Assembly (NCBI RefSeq): GCF_030695035.1
Contig: NZ_JAUYTT010000005.1
Span: 1 to 64,000 of the forward strand
Direction: 5' to 3'
DNA from: Frigidibacter sp.
GTDB taxonomy: Bacteria; Pseudomonadota; Alphaproteobacteria; Rhodobacterales; Rhodobacteraceae
DNA: 64,000 nt
Below the pieces are notes generated by a model. That model saw nothing but the letters and a program-made list of their open reading frames with translations, searched no databases and was not told the origin of the DNA. Shown here one piece after another: positions 52,812 to 61,280 of this stretch (position 1 is the stretch's first letter; each line of letters starts with the position of its first letter). Position numbers and translations under genes: made by a program.

Positions 52812-54197
52812 ATGCCCGACACGACCGATGCCATTCCACGCGAAACGCACAGCGATTGGATGCGTCTGCAAACGCTGATCCTGCTGCGTTGGGGTGTGAT
52901 CACCGGCCAACTGGTGGCGATCACCGTCGCCTGGCGCTTCTACGGCATTCAGTTCAACCTCGGCGCCTGCTTTCTTGTGGTGGGCGCCGCGATCATCGCC
53001 AACCTCGTGTCGATCTTCGTCTACCCCGCCAACAAGCGGCTGACGCAGGTTGAAGCCGTGATGACGCTGCTGTTCGACACCGCACAACTGGCGCTGCTGC
53101 TGGCGCTGACCGGCGGGCTGCACAATCCCTTCGCCCTGCTGATCCTTGCTCCGGCCACCATCGGCGCCACCGCGCTGCAGACCCGGGCGACGGTGTTTCT
53201 GGCGGCGGCGACTATCGCCATGGTCACGCTGTTCGGATATGCCAACCTGCCGCTGCGGATGCCCGATGGCAGCCAGATCCGGGTGCCGCCGCTGGTCGAG
53301 TTCGGGCATTGGCTGGCCATCGTGATCGGCGTCGTGTTCTTCGGCATCTATGCGCGGCGGGTGTCGTCCGAGATCCACACGATGGGCGATGCGCTGCTGG
53401 CGACGCAGATGGCGCTGGCGCGGGAACAGAAGCTCACCGACCTTGGCGGCGTGGTCGCGGCTGCGGCGCATGAGCTTGGCACGCCGCTGGCCACCATCAA
53501 GCTGGTCAGCGCCGAGCTGATCGATGAGTTGGCCGACCGGCCAGACCTGCGCGAGGATGCCGAGCTGATCCGCAGCCAGGCCGACCGCTGCCGCGACATC
53601 CTGCGCTCGATGGGGCGCAGCGGCAAAAGCGACCGGCTGATGCACAGCGCTCCGATCCTGCAGGTGCTGCGCGACGCGGCAGAGCCCCATGCCGCCCGCG
53701 GCAAGGCGCTGCATTTCGATGCGGCCCCCGGCCCGGGCGGGGATGACCGCCAGCCGGTGATCCTGCGCCAGTCCGAGGTGATGCACGGGCTGCGCAACCT
53801 GATCCAGAACGCGGTGGATTTCGCCCGCGCCAATGTCTGGATCGATGTGGAATGGACGCCGAAACAGATCGTCATCCGCATCGTCGATGACGGGCCGGGC
53901 TATCCGCCGCAACTGTTCGGCCGGCTGGGTGACCCCTTCACCCGCCGCCGCCGGATTGAGGAAGACCGCGCGCAGCGCCCGGAATACGAAGGAATGGGTC
54001 TTGGGCTGTTCATCGCCAAGACATTGCTGGAGCGGACCGGCGCCGAGATGACCTTTGCCAATGCCGCCGACCCGTTCCTGAGGGCGGATGAACGCCCGCA
54101 ACGCAGTGGAGCGATTGTCGAGGTGATCTGGCCGCGCGACCGGATCGCTGCGCCGGAAAGCGGCCCCCTTGGAGAGAATCTCCGCATCGAGGATTGA
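52812..54197 (+). CDS. regB: Redox sensor histidine kinase RegB/PrrB
   Basis: 461 residues. About six transmembrane helices in residues 22-182 including the fully conserved heptapeptide GGLHNPF at 101-107, which senses ubiquinone. The kinase core has His220 in AAAAHELGTPLATIKLV, the redox-active Cys260 in QADRCRDILRSMGR, the N box NLIQNAVDFA, and GMGLGLFIAKTLLERTGA. Both redox residues align with the R. capsulatus His225 and Cys265, so the protein is likely functional. It phosphorylates RegA under reducing conditions. Confidence 0.97.
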   Translation: MPDTTDAIPRETHSDWMRLQTLILLRWGVITGQLVAITVAWRFYGIQFNLGACFLVVGAAIIANLVSIFVYPANKRLTQVEAVMTLLFDTAQLALLLALTGGLHNPFALLILAPATIGATALQTRATVFLAAATIAMVTLFGYANLPLRMPDGSQIRVPPLVEFGHWLAIVIGVVFFGIYARRVSSEIHTMGDALLATQMALAREQKLTDLGGVVAAAAHELGTPLATIKLVSAELIDELADRPDLREDAELIRSQADRCRDILRSMGRSGKSDRLMHSAPILQVLRDAAEPHAARGKALHFDAAPGPGGDDRQPVILRQSEVMHGLRNLIQNAVDFARANVWIDVEWTPKQIVIRIVDDGPGYPPQLFGRLGDPFTRRRRIEEDRAQRPEYEGMGLGLFIAKTLLERTGAEMTFANAADPFLRADERPQRSGAIVEVIWPRDRIAAPESGPLGENLRIED

Positions 54198-54214
54198 CCA
54201 AAGCGCTCCGGCGC

Positions 54215-54245
54215 GGAAATTCCTCTCTGGGTTGCAGGAATTTCC
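54215..54245 (+). other. Inverted repeat after regB
   Basis: A 9-bp perfect inverted repeat GGAAATTCC / GGAATTTCC with a 13-nt loop, 18 nt after the regB stop. No T run follows, so it is a doubtful terminator; it may be a protein-binding palindrome or mRNA 3' hairpin. Confidence 0.4.
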
Positions 54246-54261
54246 GTTCCTCCCGCGAGGG

Positions 54262-54276
54262 TTAACCTACCATTAA
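54262..54276 (+). promoter_or_regulatory. CtrA binding box upstream of divL
   Basis: TTAACCTACCATTAA, an exact TTAA-N7-TTAA site for the master regulator CtrA, 63 nt upstream of the divL-like start. In this GC-rich DNA the expected number by chance in 64 kb is well below one (my estimate about 0.04). Confidence 0.75.
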
Positions 54277-54339
54277 CTATTCGCTCCAAGACTGACCCGG
54301 TGTCCTCCGCAGCCCGCAACCGAAAGGGTCGGTCAGCAG

Positions 54340-56019
54340 ATGCCTCCAAACTGGGCCTTCGCCCTCATCCTCGTCGCCACGTCGGTCGGGTCCGCCTTCA
54401 TCGCCCTGGCGCTGCTCTCGGCGCTCACCCCGCGCCGCGGCCCGCCCCGCAAACTGGCCGAGGTGGAACCGGCGATGGAGGAAGCGGTGTTCCTCTTCGA
54501 TGATCAGGCGCTGATCGACGCCTCGGCCCCGGCCCGCGCGCTGATGGAGGCGACCCCGCTGCGCGGCAGTGACTGGGCCCGGCTCTGCGCCTTCCTCGGC
54601 CCGCAGTTTGAGCGGTTCGAGTCTGAAATGGCTCGGCTGGCCGAGCGTGGCACCATAGAGCTGAAGGGCGCGGGCCCGGCCCCGCTGCGGCTGAAGGCAG
54701 AGCTTATTTCGGGCCTCGCGCGGATCACGCTCCTCGACCCCGAGGCCGAGGGGCAGGGGCGGATGGTCGATGCCCTCAGCCTGCGCGCGATGGAGGATGA
54801 GCTGGAGGGGCTGCGCGAGGCCGCCGACGCGATGCCGGTGCTGGCCTGGCGCCAGGACGCGCGGGGCGAGGTGGTCTGGGCGAACCGCGCCTATCTGCTG
54901 CAATCGGGCGCGCTGACCAGCGATGCCGAGGATCCCTGCCTCTGGCCGCTGCCGCGCCTGTTCGACCTGGGCCCCGAGCCGACCCTGGCACAACCCGGAG
55001 GCCCCTTGCCACCTGCCCGGCGGATGCGGCTGGATGTGCCGGGCCAGGACAAGCCGCTGTGGTTCGACTGCCATAGCCTTGACACCGCCAGCAGCGCGAT
55101 CAACTTCGCCCTGCCCGCCGATGCGACAGTGCGGGCGGAAACCGCGCTGCGCGAATTCGTGCAGACGCTGACCAAGACCTTCGCGCATCTGCCGATCGGG
55201 CTGGCGATCTTTGATCGGCAGCGGCAACTGGCGCTGTTCAACCCGGCGCTGATCGACCTGACGACCCTTGGCCCAGATTTCCTGTCAGGCCGTCCGACGC
55301 TGTTCTCCTTCCTCGACCGCCTGCGCGAGGCGCGGATGATCCCCGAGCCCAAGGATTACCGCAGCTGGCGCCAGCAGATGACAGAGCTGGAAAAGGCCGC
55401 CTCGACCGGCCACTATCAGGAGACGTGGACCCTGCCGTCGGGCCTGACCTATCAGGTCACCGGCCGCCCGCATCCCGATGGCGCAGTCGCGCTGTTGATC
55501 GAGGATATCTCGGCCGAGGTGTCGCTGACCCGCCGCTTCCGTTCGGATCTGGAACTGGGACAGGCGGTGGTCGACAGCCTGCCCGAGGCGATTGCCGTCT
55601 TCTCCCCCGCCGGGGTGCTGGTGATGTCGAACACCGCCTATGCGCGGATGTGGGGCACCGATCCCTCGACCACCCTCGGCGAGGTCGGCGCGACCGAATC
55701 GATGCGGCTGTGGCAGGCCGGCAGCCTGCCGAACCCGATCTGGGCCGATGCGCGCGATTTCATCTCCAGCATCGGCCCCCGCGCCGACTGGACCGGCGAG
55801 GCTGTGCTGCAGACCGGCCAGCGCATCACCTGCCGGTTTCAGGCCATCGCCGGCGGCGCCACGCTTGCGGGCTTCCTGCCGCAGGGGTCCGATACGGTGC
55901 TGCCACTTGACACACGCCGCCTGCGCCGTCGCCGCGACCCGCTGGAACCCGAGGCAGGGCCGGACGACTGCCCGGACGGGTTCAACGGCCTCTCGGGCGC
56001 CGAGGGCGCACAGGCCTGA
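54340..56019 (+). CDS. DivL-like PAS protein lacking a kinase domain
   Basis: 559 residues. One N-terminal membrane helix (NWAFALILVATSVGSAFIAL) and tandem PAS-type domains: about 30-120 (FLFDDQALIDASAPARALM), 130-260 (WRQDARGEVVWANRAYLL), 290-400 (LPIGLAIFDRQRQLALFNPA) and 405-520 (LPEAIAVFSPAGVLVMSNTA). It ends without the HisKA/HATPase domains of Caulobacter DivL. Rhodobacter capsulatus has such a kinase-less DivL that affects CtrA and gene transfer agent production. The position next to tsaE-amgK-murU-addB is typical for alphaproteobacterial divL. A perfect CtrA box lies upstream. I have not seen a family score, so the name stays provisional. Confidence 0.75.
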   Translation: MPPNWAFALILVATSVGSAFIALALLSALTPRRGPPRKLAEVEPAMEEAVFLFDDQALIDASAPARALMEATPLRGSDWARLCAFLGPQFERFESEMARLAERGTIELKGAGPAPLRLKAELISGLARITLLDPEAEGQGRMVDALSLRAMEDELEGLREAADAMPVLAWRQDARGEVVWANRAYLLQSGALTSDAEDPCLWPLPRLFDLGPEPTLAQPGGPLPPARRMRLDVPGQDKPLWFDCHSLDTASSAINFALPADATVRAETALREFVQTLTKTFAHLPIGLAIFDRQRQLALFNPALIDLTTLGPDFLSGRPTLFSFLDRLREARMIPEPKDYRSWRQQMTELEKAASTGHYQETWTLPSGLTYQVTGRPHPDGAVALLIEDISAEVSLTRRFRSDLELGQAVVDSLPEAIAVFSPAGVLVMSNTAYARMWGTDPSTTLGEVGATESMRLWQAGSLPNPIWADARDFISSIGPRADWTGEAVLQTGQRITCRFQAIAGGATLAGFLPQGSDTVLPLDTRRLRRRRDPLEPEAGPDDCPDGFNGLSGAEGAQA

Positions 56020-56123
56020 CCGGAAAAGGCCAGGCCACATCGCCCGGCGGGCCTTGGCGCCCCGGCACCTACTCGGCGCCTCGGCGCTTGCGGCTGCGGC
56101 CGGGGCGGATAAAAGTCGGGCGC

Positions 56124-57653
56124 ATGATGGATGCCCCGCCTCTTGCCACCACGGCTGACCCGCTGCGCCTGACGCTGCGGCTGCCTGATGCCGAGGCGAC
56201 GGCCGCGCTGGCGCGACGGCTGGCCCCGAGGCTTCGCGCCAGGGACGTGCTGCTGCTGCAAGGCCCCATCGGTGCCGGCAAGACCCATTTCGCGCGCTCG
56301 CTCATCCAATCCTTGCTGGCCGCCGAGGGCCGCACCGAGGACGTTCCTTCCCCCACTTTCACGCTGGTACAGACCTACGCCACAGAAGCGCTGGAGATCT
56401 GGCACGCCGACCTCTACCGCCTCACCTCGCCCGCCGAGGCCGAGGAGCTGGGGCTTGAAGAGGCCTTTACCGAGGCGCTGTGCCTTATCGAATGGCCCGA
56501 CCGGCTTGGCGGCCTCGCCCCGGCAAACGCGCTGACCCTGACCCTCGCGCCAGAGCCGGGGGGTGACGGGCGGCACCTGACGCTCACCGCCACCGACCCG
56601 CGCTGGCACGCAATCCTGGCCATGGAGCCCTCTATGACCGAAGCTCCCCGCGACGCCGCCGCCTTCATCGCCACCGCCGGCTGGGGCGACGCCGCGCGCA
56701 GCCGGCTCGCCGGCGATGCCTCGAACCGCAAATATGACCGTCTGATCCGCGACAACGGCAGCCGCGCCGTGCTGATGGATGCCGACCCGGCCAAGGGCGA
56801 AGATGTGGCGCCGTTCCTGTCCATCGACCGCGCGCTGCTGCTGCGCGGGTTGACGGCGCCGGACGTGCTGGCCGAGGACCGGGCGCAAGGCTTCCTGCTG
56901 CTCGAGGATCTGGGCGACGACCTCTTCGCCCGGGTGCTCGCCCGCGATCCATCGCAGGAATCCACCCTCTACGCAGCCGCGACCGATGTGCTCACCCATC
57001 TGCACGGCGCGCCGCTGCCCTCGGGCCTGCGCGCCTATGATGCCGCGCTGATGGGCAAGATGGCCGCCCTGGCGCTGGACTGGTATCTGCCGGGCGTGAC
57101 CGGCACCCGCACCGACAGCGCCGGCTTTGCCGATCAAGTCGCGGCGTTAAAGGACACCCTCGCCCCCGGCGACCCGGTCATGGCCCTGCGCGACTACCAC
57201 GCCGAAAACCTGCTGTGGCTGCCCGGCCGCGCTGGCATCGCCCGCGTCGGTCTGCTGGACTTCCAGGACGCGATGGCCGGCCCCCGCGCCTATGACCTCG
57301 TGTCGATGCTACAGGACGCCCGCCGCGATGTCCCCGACGCCATCGAGGCCGAGATGGTTGCCCGTTATTGCGCGCAGAACCGGCTGGATCAGAGCCGCTT
57401 TTCGGCCGAATACGCCTTCTGCGGCGCGCAGCGGAACCTGCGGATCCTCGGCGTCTTTGCCCGCCTGTCGATGCATTACGGCAAGCCGCACTATGTGGAC
57501 CTGATCCCCCGGGTCTGGGGCCTGCTGCAGCGCGATCTGGCGCATCCGGCGCTGGCGGATCTGCAAGCCGCCGTCGCCGCCACCCTGCCTGCGCCGGATG
57601 CCGCCGGCCTGCAACGGATCAAGGAGCAGGCCGGATGCCACCCGCTGCGCTGA
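56124..57653 (+). CDS. TsaE - AmgK fusion (tRNA t6A factor plus cell-wall sugar kinase)
   Basis: 509 residues in one frame. Residues 1-165 are TsaE, ATPase of the tRNA threonylcarbamoyladenosine complex, with P-loop GPIGAGKT at 47-54, SPTFTLVQTY and HADLYRLTSPAE. Residues about 171-509 are an aminoglycoside-phosphotransferase-fold kinase like AmgK (anomeric MurNAc/GlcNAc kinase of peptidoglycan recycling): GDASNRKYDR, LLLEDLGDDLF, ALRDYHAENLLWL and LLDFQDAMAGPRAYDLVSML. An internal ATG (56634) at residue 171 has GGAG 6 nt upstream, so free AmgK of normal length (339 aa) may also be made. The following murU supports recycling. Confidence 0.9.
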   Translation: MMDAPPLATTADPLRLTLRLPDAEATAALARRLAPRLRARDVLLLQGPIGAGKTHFARSLIQSLLAAEGRTEDVPSPTFTLVQTYATEALEIWHADLYRLTSPAEAEELGLEEAFTEALCLIEWPDRLGGLAPANALTLTLAPEPGGDGRHLTLTATDPRWHAILAMEPSMTEAPRDAAAFIATAGWGDAARSRLAGDASNRKYDRLIRDNGSRAVLMDADPAKGEDVAPFLSIDRALLLRGLTAPDVLAEDRAQGFLLLEDLGDDLFARVLARDPSQESTLYAAATDVLTHLHGAPLPSGLRAYDAALMGKMAALALDWYLPGVTGTRTDSAGFADQVAALKDTLAPGDPVMALRDYHAENLLWLPGRAGIARVGLLDFQDAMAGPRAYDLVSMLQDARRDVPDAIEAEMVARYCAQNRLDQSRFSAEYAFCGAQRNLRILGVFARLSMHYGKPHYVDLIPRVWGLLQRDLAHPALADLQAAVAATLPAPDAAGLQRIKEQAGCHPLR

Positions 57654-58330
57654 TGCTCTACGCCGCCGGCTTCGGCACCCGCATGGGCGCGCTGACGGCG
57701 GACCGGCCCAAGCCGCTGATCCCCGTCGCCGGGCGCGCGCTGATCGACCATGCGCTGGCGCTGGTGCCACCGGGGCTGCGCGTCGTGGTGAACACCCATT
57801 ACCGGGCGGACCAGATCGCCACCCATGTCGCCGGGCGCGGGCTGTTGCTGACGCATGAGCCGGAACTGCTGGAAACCGGCGGCGGCCTGCGCGCCGCGCT
57901 GCCGCTGCTGGACGCGGACCCGGTCTACACGCTGAATACCGATGCCGTCTGGACCGGGCCGAACCCGCTGGAAACGCTGGCCGCCGCCTGGGATGCCAGG
58001 CGGATGGACGCGCTGCTGCTGGTGCTGCCGCGCGCCCGTGCCATCGGCCACAAGGGCCGCGGGGATTTCGCCATCGGCGCCGATGGTGCCCTCAGCCGCG
58101 GGCCGGGCTTCGTGCCGGCCGTAGTGCATAGCGGCGCGCAGATCATCTCGCCCCGGCTGCTGGAGGCGGTGCCGGAGCGCATCTTCTCCAGCAATCGGCT
58201 CTGGGACGCTGCCGAGGCGCGCGGCCGGCTGTTCGGGGTGATCCATCCCGGCAGCTGGTGCGATGTCGGCCAGCCGGAGTCGCTGCCGCTGGCCGAGGCG
58301 ATGCTGGCGGAAGCGGCCGCCCGTGTTTGA
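57635..58330 (+). CDS. murU: N-acetylmuramate-1-phosphate uridylyltransferase type nucleotidyltransferase
   Basis: 231 residues. N-terminal pyrophosphorylase signature LYAAGFGTRMGALTADRPKP (residues 8-27), ALIDHALALVPPG and the metal-binding NTDAVWTG near residue 101. With AmgK it would convert recycled MurNAc to UDP-MurNAc, bypassing de novo synthesis. It starts inside the end of the fusion gene (19 nt overlap) with AAGGAG 8 nt before ATG 57635, and overlaps addB by 8 nt. A related sugar-1-phosphate specificity is possible. Confidence 0.88.
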   Translation: MPPAALMLYAAGFGTRMGALTADRPKPLIPVAGRALIDHALALVPPGLRVVVNTHYRADQIATHVAGRGLLLTHEPELLETGGGLRAALPLLDADPVYTLNTDAVWTGPNPLETLAAAWDARRMDALLLVLPRARAIGHKGRGDFAIGADGALSRGPGFVPAVVHSGAQIISPRLLEAVPERIFSSNRLWDAAEARGRLFGVIHPGSWCDVGQPESLPLAEAMLAEAAARV

Positions 58331-61280
58331 CCCCTCCGCCAAGCCGCGCCTCTTTGCCCTGCCCTGCGGCGCCGACTTTCCGGTGGCGCTGGTTGACGGG
58401 ATGATCGCGCGGATGGCGGGCCAGCCGCCCGAGGCGATGGCGCGGGTGACGCTGTATCTCAACACCCACCGGATGCTGCGCCGGGTGCGCGAGGTGTTCG
58501 GCGCCCGGGGGGCCCGGCTGCTGCCCCGGTTGCGACTGGTCACCGACCTTGGCCGCGATCCGCTGGCGGGGCTGCCCCCCGCGATTCCGCCGCTGCGCCG
58601 CCGGCTGGAACTGGCGCAACTGGTGGCGGGCCTCGTGGCGAACCAGCCCGATTTCGCGCCCGGCACCGCCACCTATGACCTAGCCGACAGCCTTGCCACC
58701 CTGATGGACGAGATGCAGGGCGAGGGCGTGGACCCGGCCGCGCTGGAACGGCTCGACATTGCCGACCACGCCGCGCATTGGCAACGGGCGCTGGCCTTCA
58801 TCCGCATCGTCGCGCGCTATTTCGACGGCTCCGAAGCGCCCGACCCCGAGGCGCGGCAGCGCAAGGTGGCCGAGGCGCTGGTTCAGGCCTGGGCCGAGGC
58901 GCCGCCCTCTGGCCCCGTGATCGTGGCGGGGTCCACCGGCTCGCGCGGGGCGACGACGCTGTTCCTGCAGGCCGTGGCGCGGCTGCCGCAGGGCGCGGCG
59001 GTGCTGCCGGGCTTCGACTTCGACCTGCCGGAGGCGGTGTGGACCGGGCTTGATGCGGGCACCTTCCCGGCCGAGGATCACCCGCAATACCGCTTCTGGA
59101 CGCTGACCCGCGCGCTGGACCTGACCCCGCGCGACGTGGCGCGGTGGAGCGAGGCGCAGGCGCCTTCCGATGCGCGCAACCGGCTGGTCTCGCTCGCCCT
59201 GCGGCCCGCGCCGGTGACGGACCAATGGCTGACCGAGGGCGCACGGCTGACCGATCTGGCCGGCGCGACCGCGGGGCTGACGTTGATCGAGGCGCCGAAC
59301 CCGCGGACCGAGGCGCTGGCGATTGCCCTGCGGCTTCGGCAGGCGGCCGAGGAGGGTACCCGCGCCGCGCTGGTCACGCCCGACCGACTGCTCGGGCGGC
59401 GGGTGGCGGCGGCGCTGGACCGCTGGGGCATCCTGGCCGACGAATCCGCCGGACAGCCGCTGGTGCTGTCGCCGCCGGGTCGGTTCCTGCGCCATGTCGC
59501 GGCGCTGGTGGGGCAGAAGCTGACCGTCGAGGCGCTGTTGACCCTGCTTAAGCACCCGCTGGCCTGCTCGGGCGGCGACACCCGCGGCCCGCATCTGCTG
59601 TTCACGCGAGAGTTGGAGCTGCATCTTCGCCGTCATGGGCCCGCGTTCCCCGGCCCCGCCGATCTGGCGAAGTGGGCCGCGAAGGGCCCAGAAGATGGCC
59701 GCGCGGCTTGGACCCAGTGGCTGGGCGAGACGCTGTGCGGGCTGGAGGCGCTGACCGGCGAACGCCCGCTTTTGGCCTGCATAGAGACGCTTTTGGCCCG
59801 CGCTGAGGCTCTGGCCGCCGGCCCGGGTGGCCTCCCCAAGACTCTCTGGGCGGAGGCTGCGGGGCGCGAAGCGGCGCGGATCGTGGGCGAGCTTCTCCGC
59901 GAGGCCCCACACGGCGGCAGCTTCGCCCCGCATGACTTTGCCGACCTTCTGGCGACGCTACTGCAGGCCGGATCGGTCCGCACCCCCGATGCGCCGCATC
60001 CGCTGATCGCGATCTGGGGCACGCTCGAGGCACGGGTGCAAGGCGCCCATCTGGTGATCCTCGGCGGGCTGACCGATGGCGTCTGGCCGGAATTGCCGCC
60101 GCCGGACCCGTGGCTGTCGCGCAAAATGCGGGCCGAGGCGGGGCTGCTGCTGCCAGAGCGCCGCGTCGGCCTTGCCGCGCATGATTTCCAGCAGGCGGTG
60201 GCCGCGCCAACCGTGGTGCTCAGCCGCGCCCTGCGCGATGCCGAGGCGGAAACCGTGCCCTCGCGCTGGCTGAACCGGCTGACCAACCTGCTGAATGGGC
60301 TGGCGGCGCAGGGCGGTCCGCAGGCGCTGGCCGCGATGCAGGCGCGCGGCGCGGCGCTGGTCGCCGATGCGCTGCGGATCGAGGCGCCGGAGGCCCCCGC
60401 CCCCCGCGCCCACCGCCCCGCTCCGCGCCCGCCGCTGGCCCACCGCCCGCGCGAGCTTGCGGTGACCGGCATCCGCACGCTGATCCGCGACCCCTATGCC
60501 ATTTACGCGCGCCACATCCTGCGCCTCCGCCCGCTCGACCCCATCGGCGCCGCCCCTGATGCAAGGCTGCGCGGACAGGCATTGCACCTGATCGTGGAAC
60601 GGTTCATCCGCCAGCGCCCGGCGGGCGAGACGCCCGAAGACGCCCGCGCCCGGCTGCTGGCGGTCGCGGAAGAGGTGCTGGCGGCCGAGATTCCCTGGCC
60701 AAGCGCGCAGCGGCTGTGGCGGGCGCGGCTTGCCCGCGTGGCCCCCCGCTTCCTGGCGGCAGAGGCGGGGCGCGCAGCCCGTGGCACCCCGCTGCTGATC
60801 GAGAAAAGCGGCTCTGTTACACTGCAAACGCTTGGTTTTACCCTCTCCGCCCGTCCCGACCGGATCGACCTGCTGGAGGACGGCCGGGTGCACATCTACG
60901 ACTACAAGACCGGCGAGCCGCCGAGCCTGAAGAAGCAGGAGCATTTCGAAAAGCAGCTGCTGCTGGAGGCGGCGATGGCCGAACGCGGCGCCTTTGCCGC
61001 GCTTGGCCCGCGCGAGGTGGAGGCGGTCACTTATATCGGCCTTGGCACCGGCGCCAAGCTGGTCACCAACCCGCTGGAGGATGACATCCTTGGCAAGACC
61101 TGGTCGGGCCTGCACCGGCTGGTCGGCGGTTATCTGGTCGAAGGGCGCGGCTATACAGCCCGCCGCGCGATGTTCGAGACGCGCGATATCAGCGATTACG
61201 ACCACCTCTCGCGCTATGGCGAATGGGAGCTGAGCGAGCCGTCGCACCCTGAGCGCGTCGGCCCGGAGGAGGCGCCATGA
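58323..61280 (+). CDS. addB: Double-strand break repair protein AddB
   Basis: 985 residues. Helicase-like nuclease subunit of the AddAB complex that resects broken DNA ends for RecA. The N-terminal and central parts follow the alphaproteobacterial AddB pattern (HLVILGGLTDGVWPELPPPD, WLSRKMRAEAGLLLPERRVG), and the C-terminal PD-(D/E)XK nuclease region has DRIDLLEDGRVHIYDYKTG (about 863-881) with the QLLLEA motif after it. Start GTG 58323 (VFDPSAKPRLFALPCG); the longer upstream frame lies inside murU. It overlaps murU by 8 nt and addA by 4 nt. Confidence 0.94.
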   Translation: MFDPSAKPRLFALPCGADFPVALVDGMIARMAGQPPEAMARVTLYLNTHRMLRRVREVFGARGARLLPRLRLVTDLGRDPLAGLPPAIPPLRRRLELAQLVAGLVANQPDFAPGTATYDLADSLATLMDEMQGEGVDPAALERLDIADHAAHWQRALAFIRIVARYFDGSEAPDPEARQRKVAEALVQAWAEAPPSGPVIVAGSTGSRGATTLFLQAVARLPQGAAVLPGFDFDLPEAVWTGLDAGTFPAEDHPQYRFWTLTRALDLTPRDVARWSEAQAPSDARNRLVSLALRPAPVTDQWLTEGARLTDLAGATAGLTLIEAPNPRTEALAIALRLRQAAEEGTRAALVTPDRLLGRRVAAALDRWGILADESAGQPLVLSPPGRFLRHVAALVGQKLTVEALLTLLKHPLACSGGDTRGPHLLFTRELELHLRRHGPAFPGPADLAKWAAKGPEDGRAAWTQWLGETLCGLEALTGERPLLACIETLLARAEALAAGPGGLPKTLWAEAAGREAARIVGELLREAPHGGSFAPHDFADLLATLLQAGSVRTPDAPHPLIAIWGTLEARVQGAHLVILGGLTDGVWPELPPPDPWLSRKMRAEAGLLLPERRVGLAAHDFQQAVAAPTVVLSRALRDAEAETVPSRWLNRLTNLLNGLAAQGGPQALAAMQARGAALVADALRIEAPEAPAPRAHRPAPRPPLAHRPRELAVTGIRTLIRDPYAIYARHILRLRPLDPIGAAPDARLRGQALHLIVERFIRQRPAGETPEDARARLLAVAEEVLAAEIPWPSAQRLWRARLARVAPRFLAAEAGRAARGTPLLIEKSGSVTLQTLGFTLSARPDRIDLLEDGRVHIYDYKTGEPPSLKKQEHFEKQLLLEAAMAERGAFAALGPREVEAVTYIGLGTGAKLVTNPLEDDILGKTWSGLHRLVGGYLVEGRGYTARRAMFETRDISDYDHLSRYGEWELSEPSHPERVGPEEAP

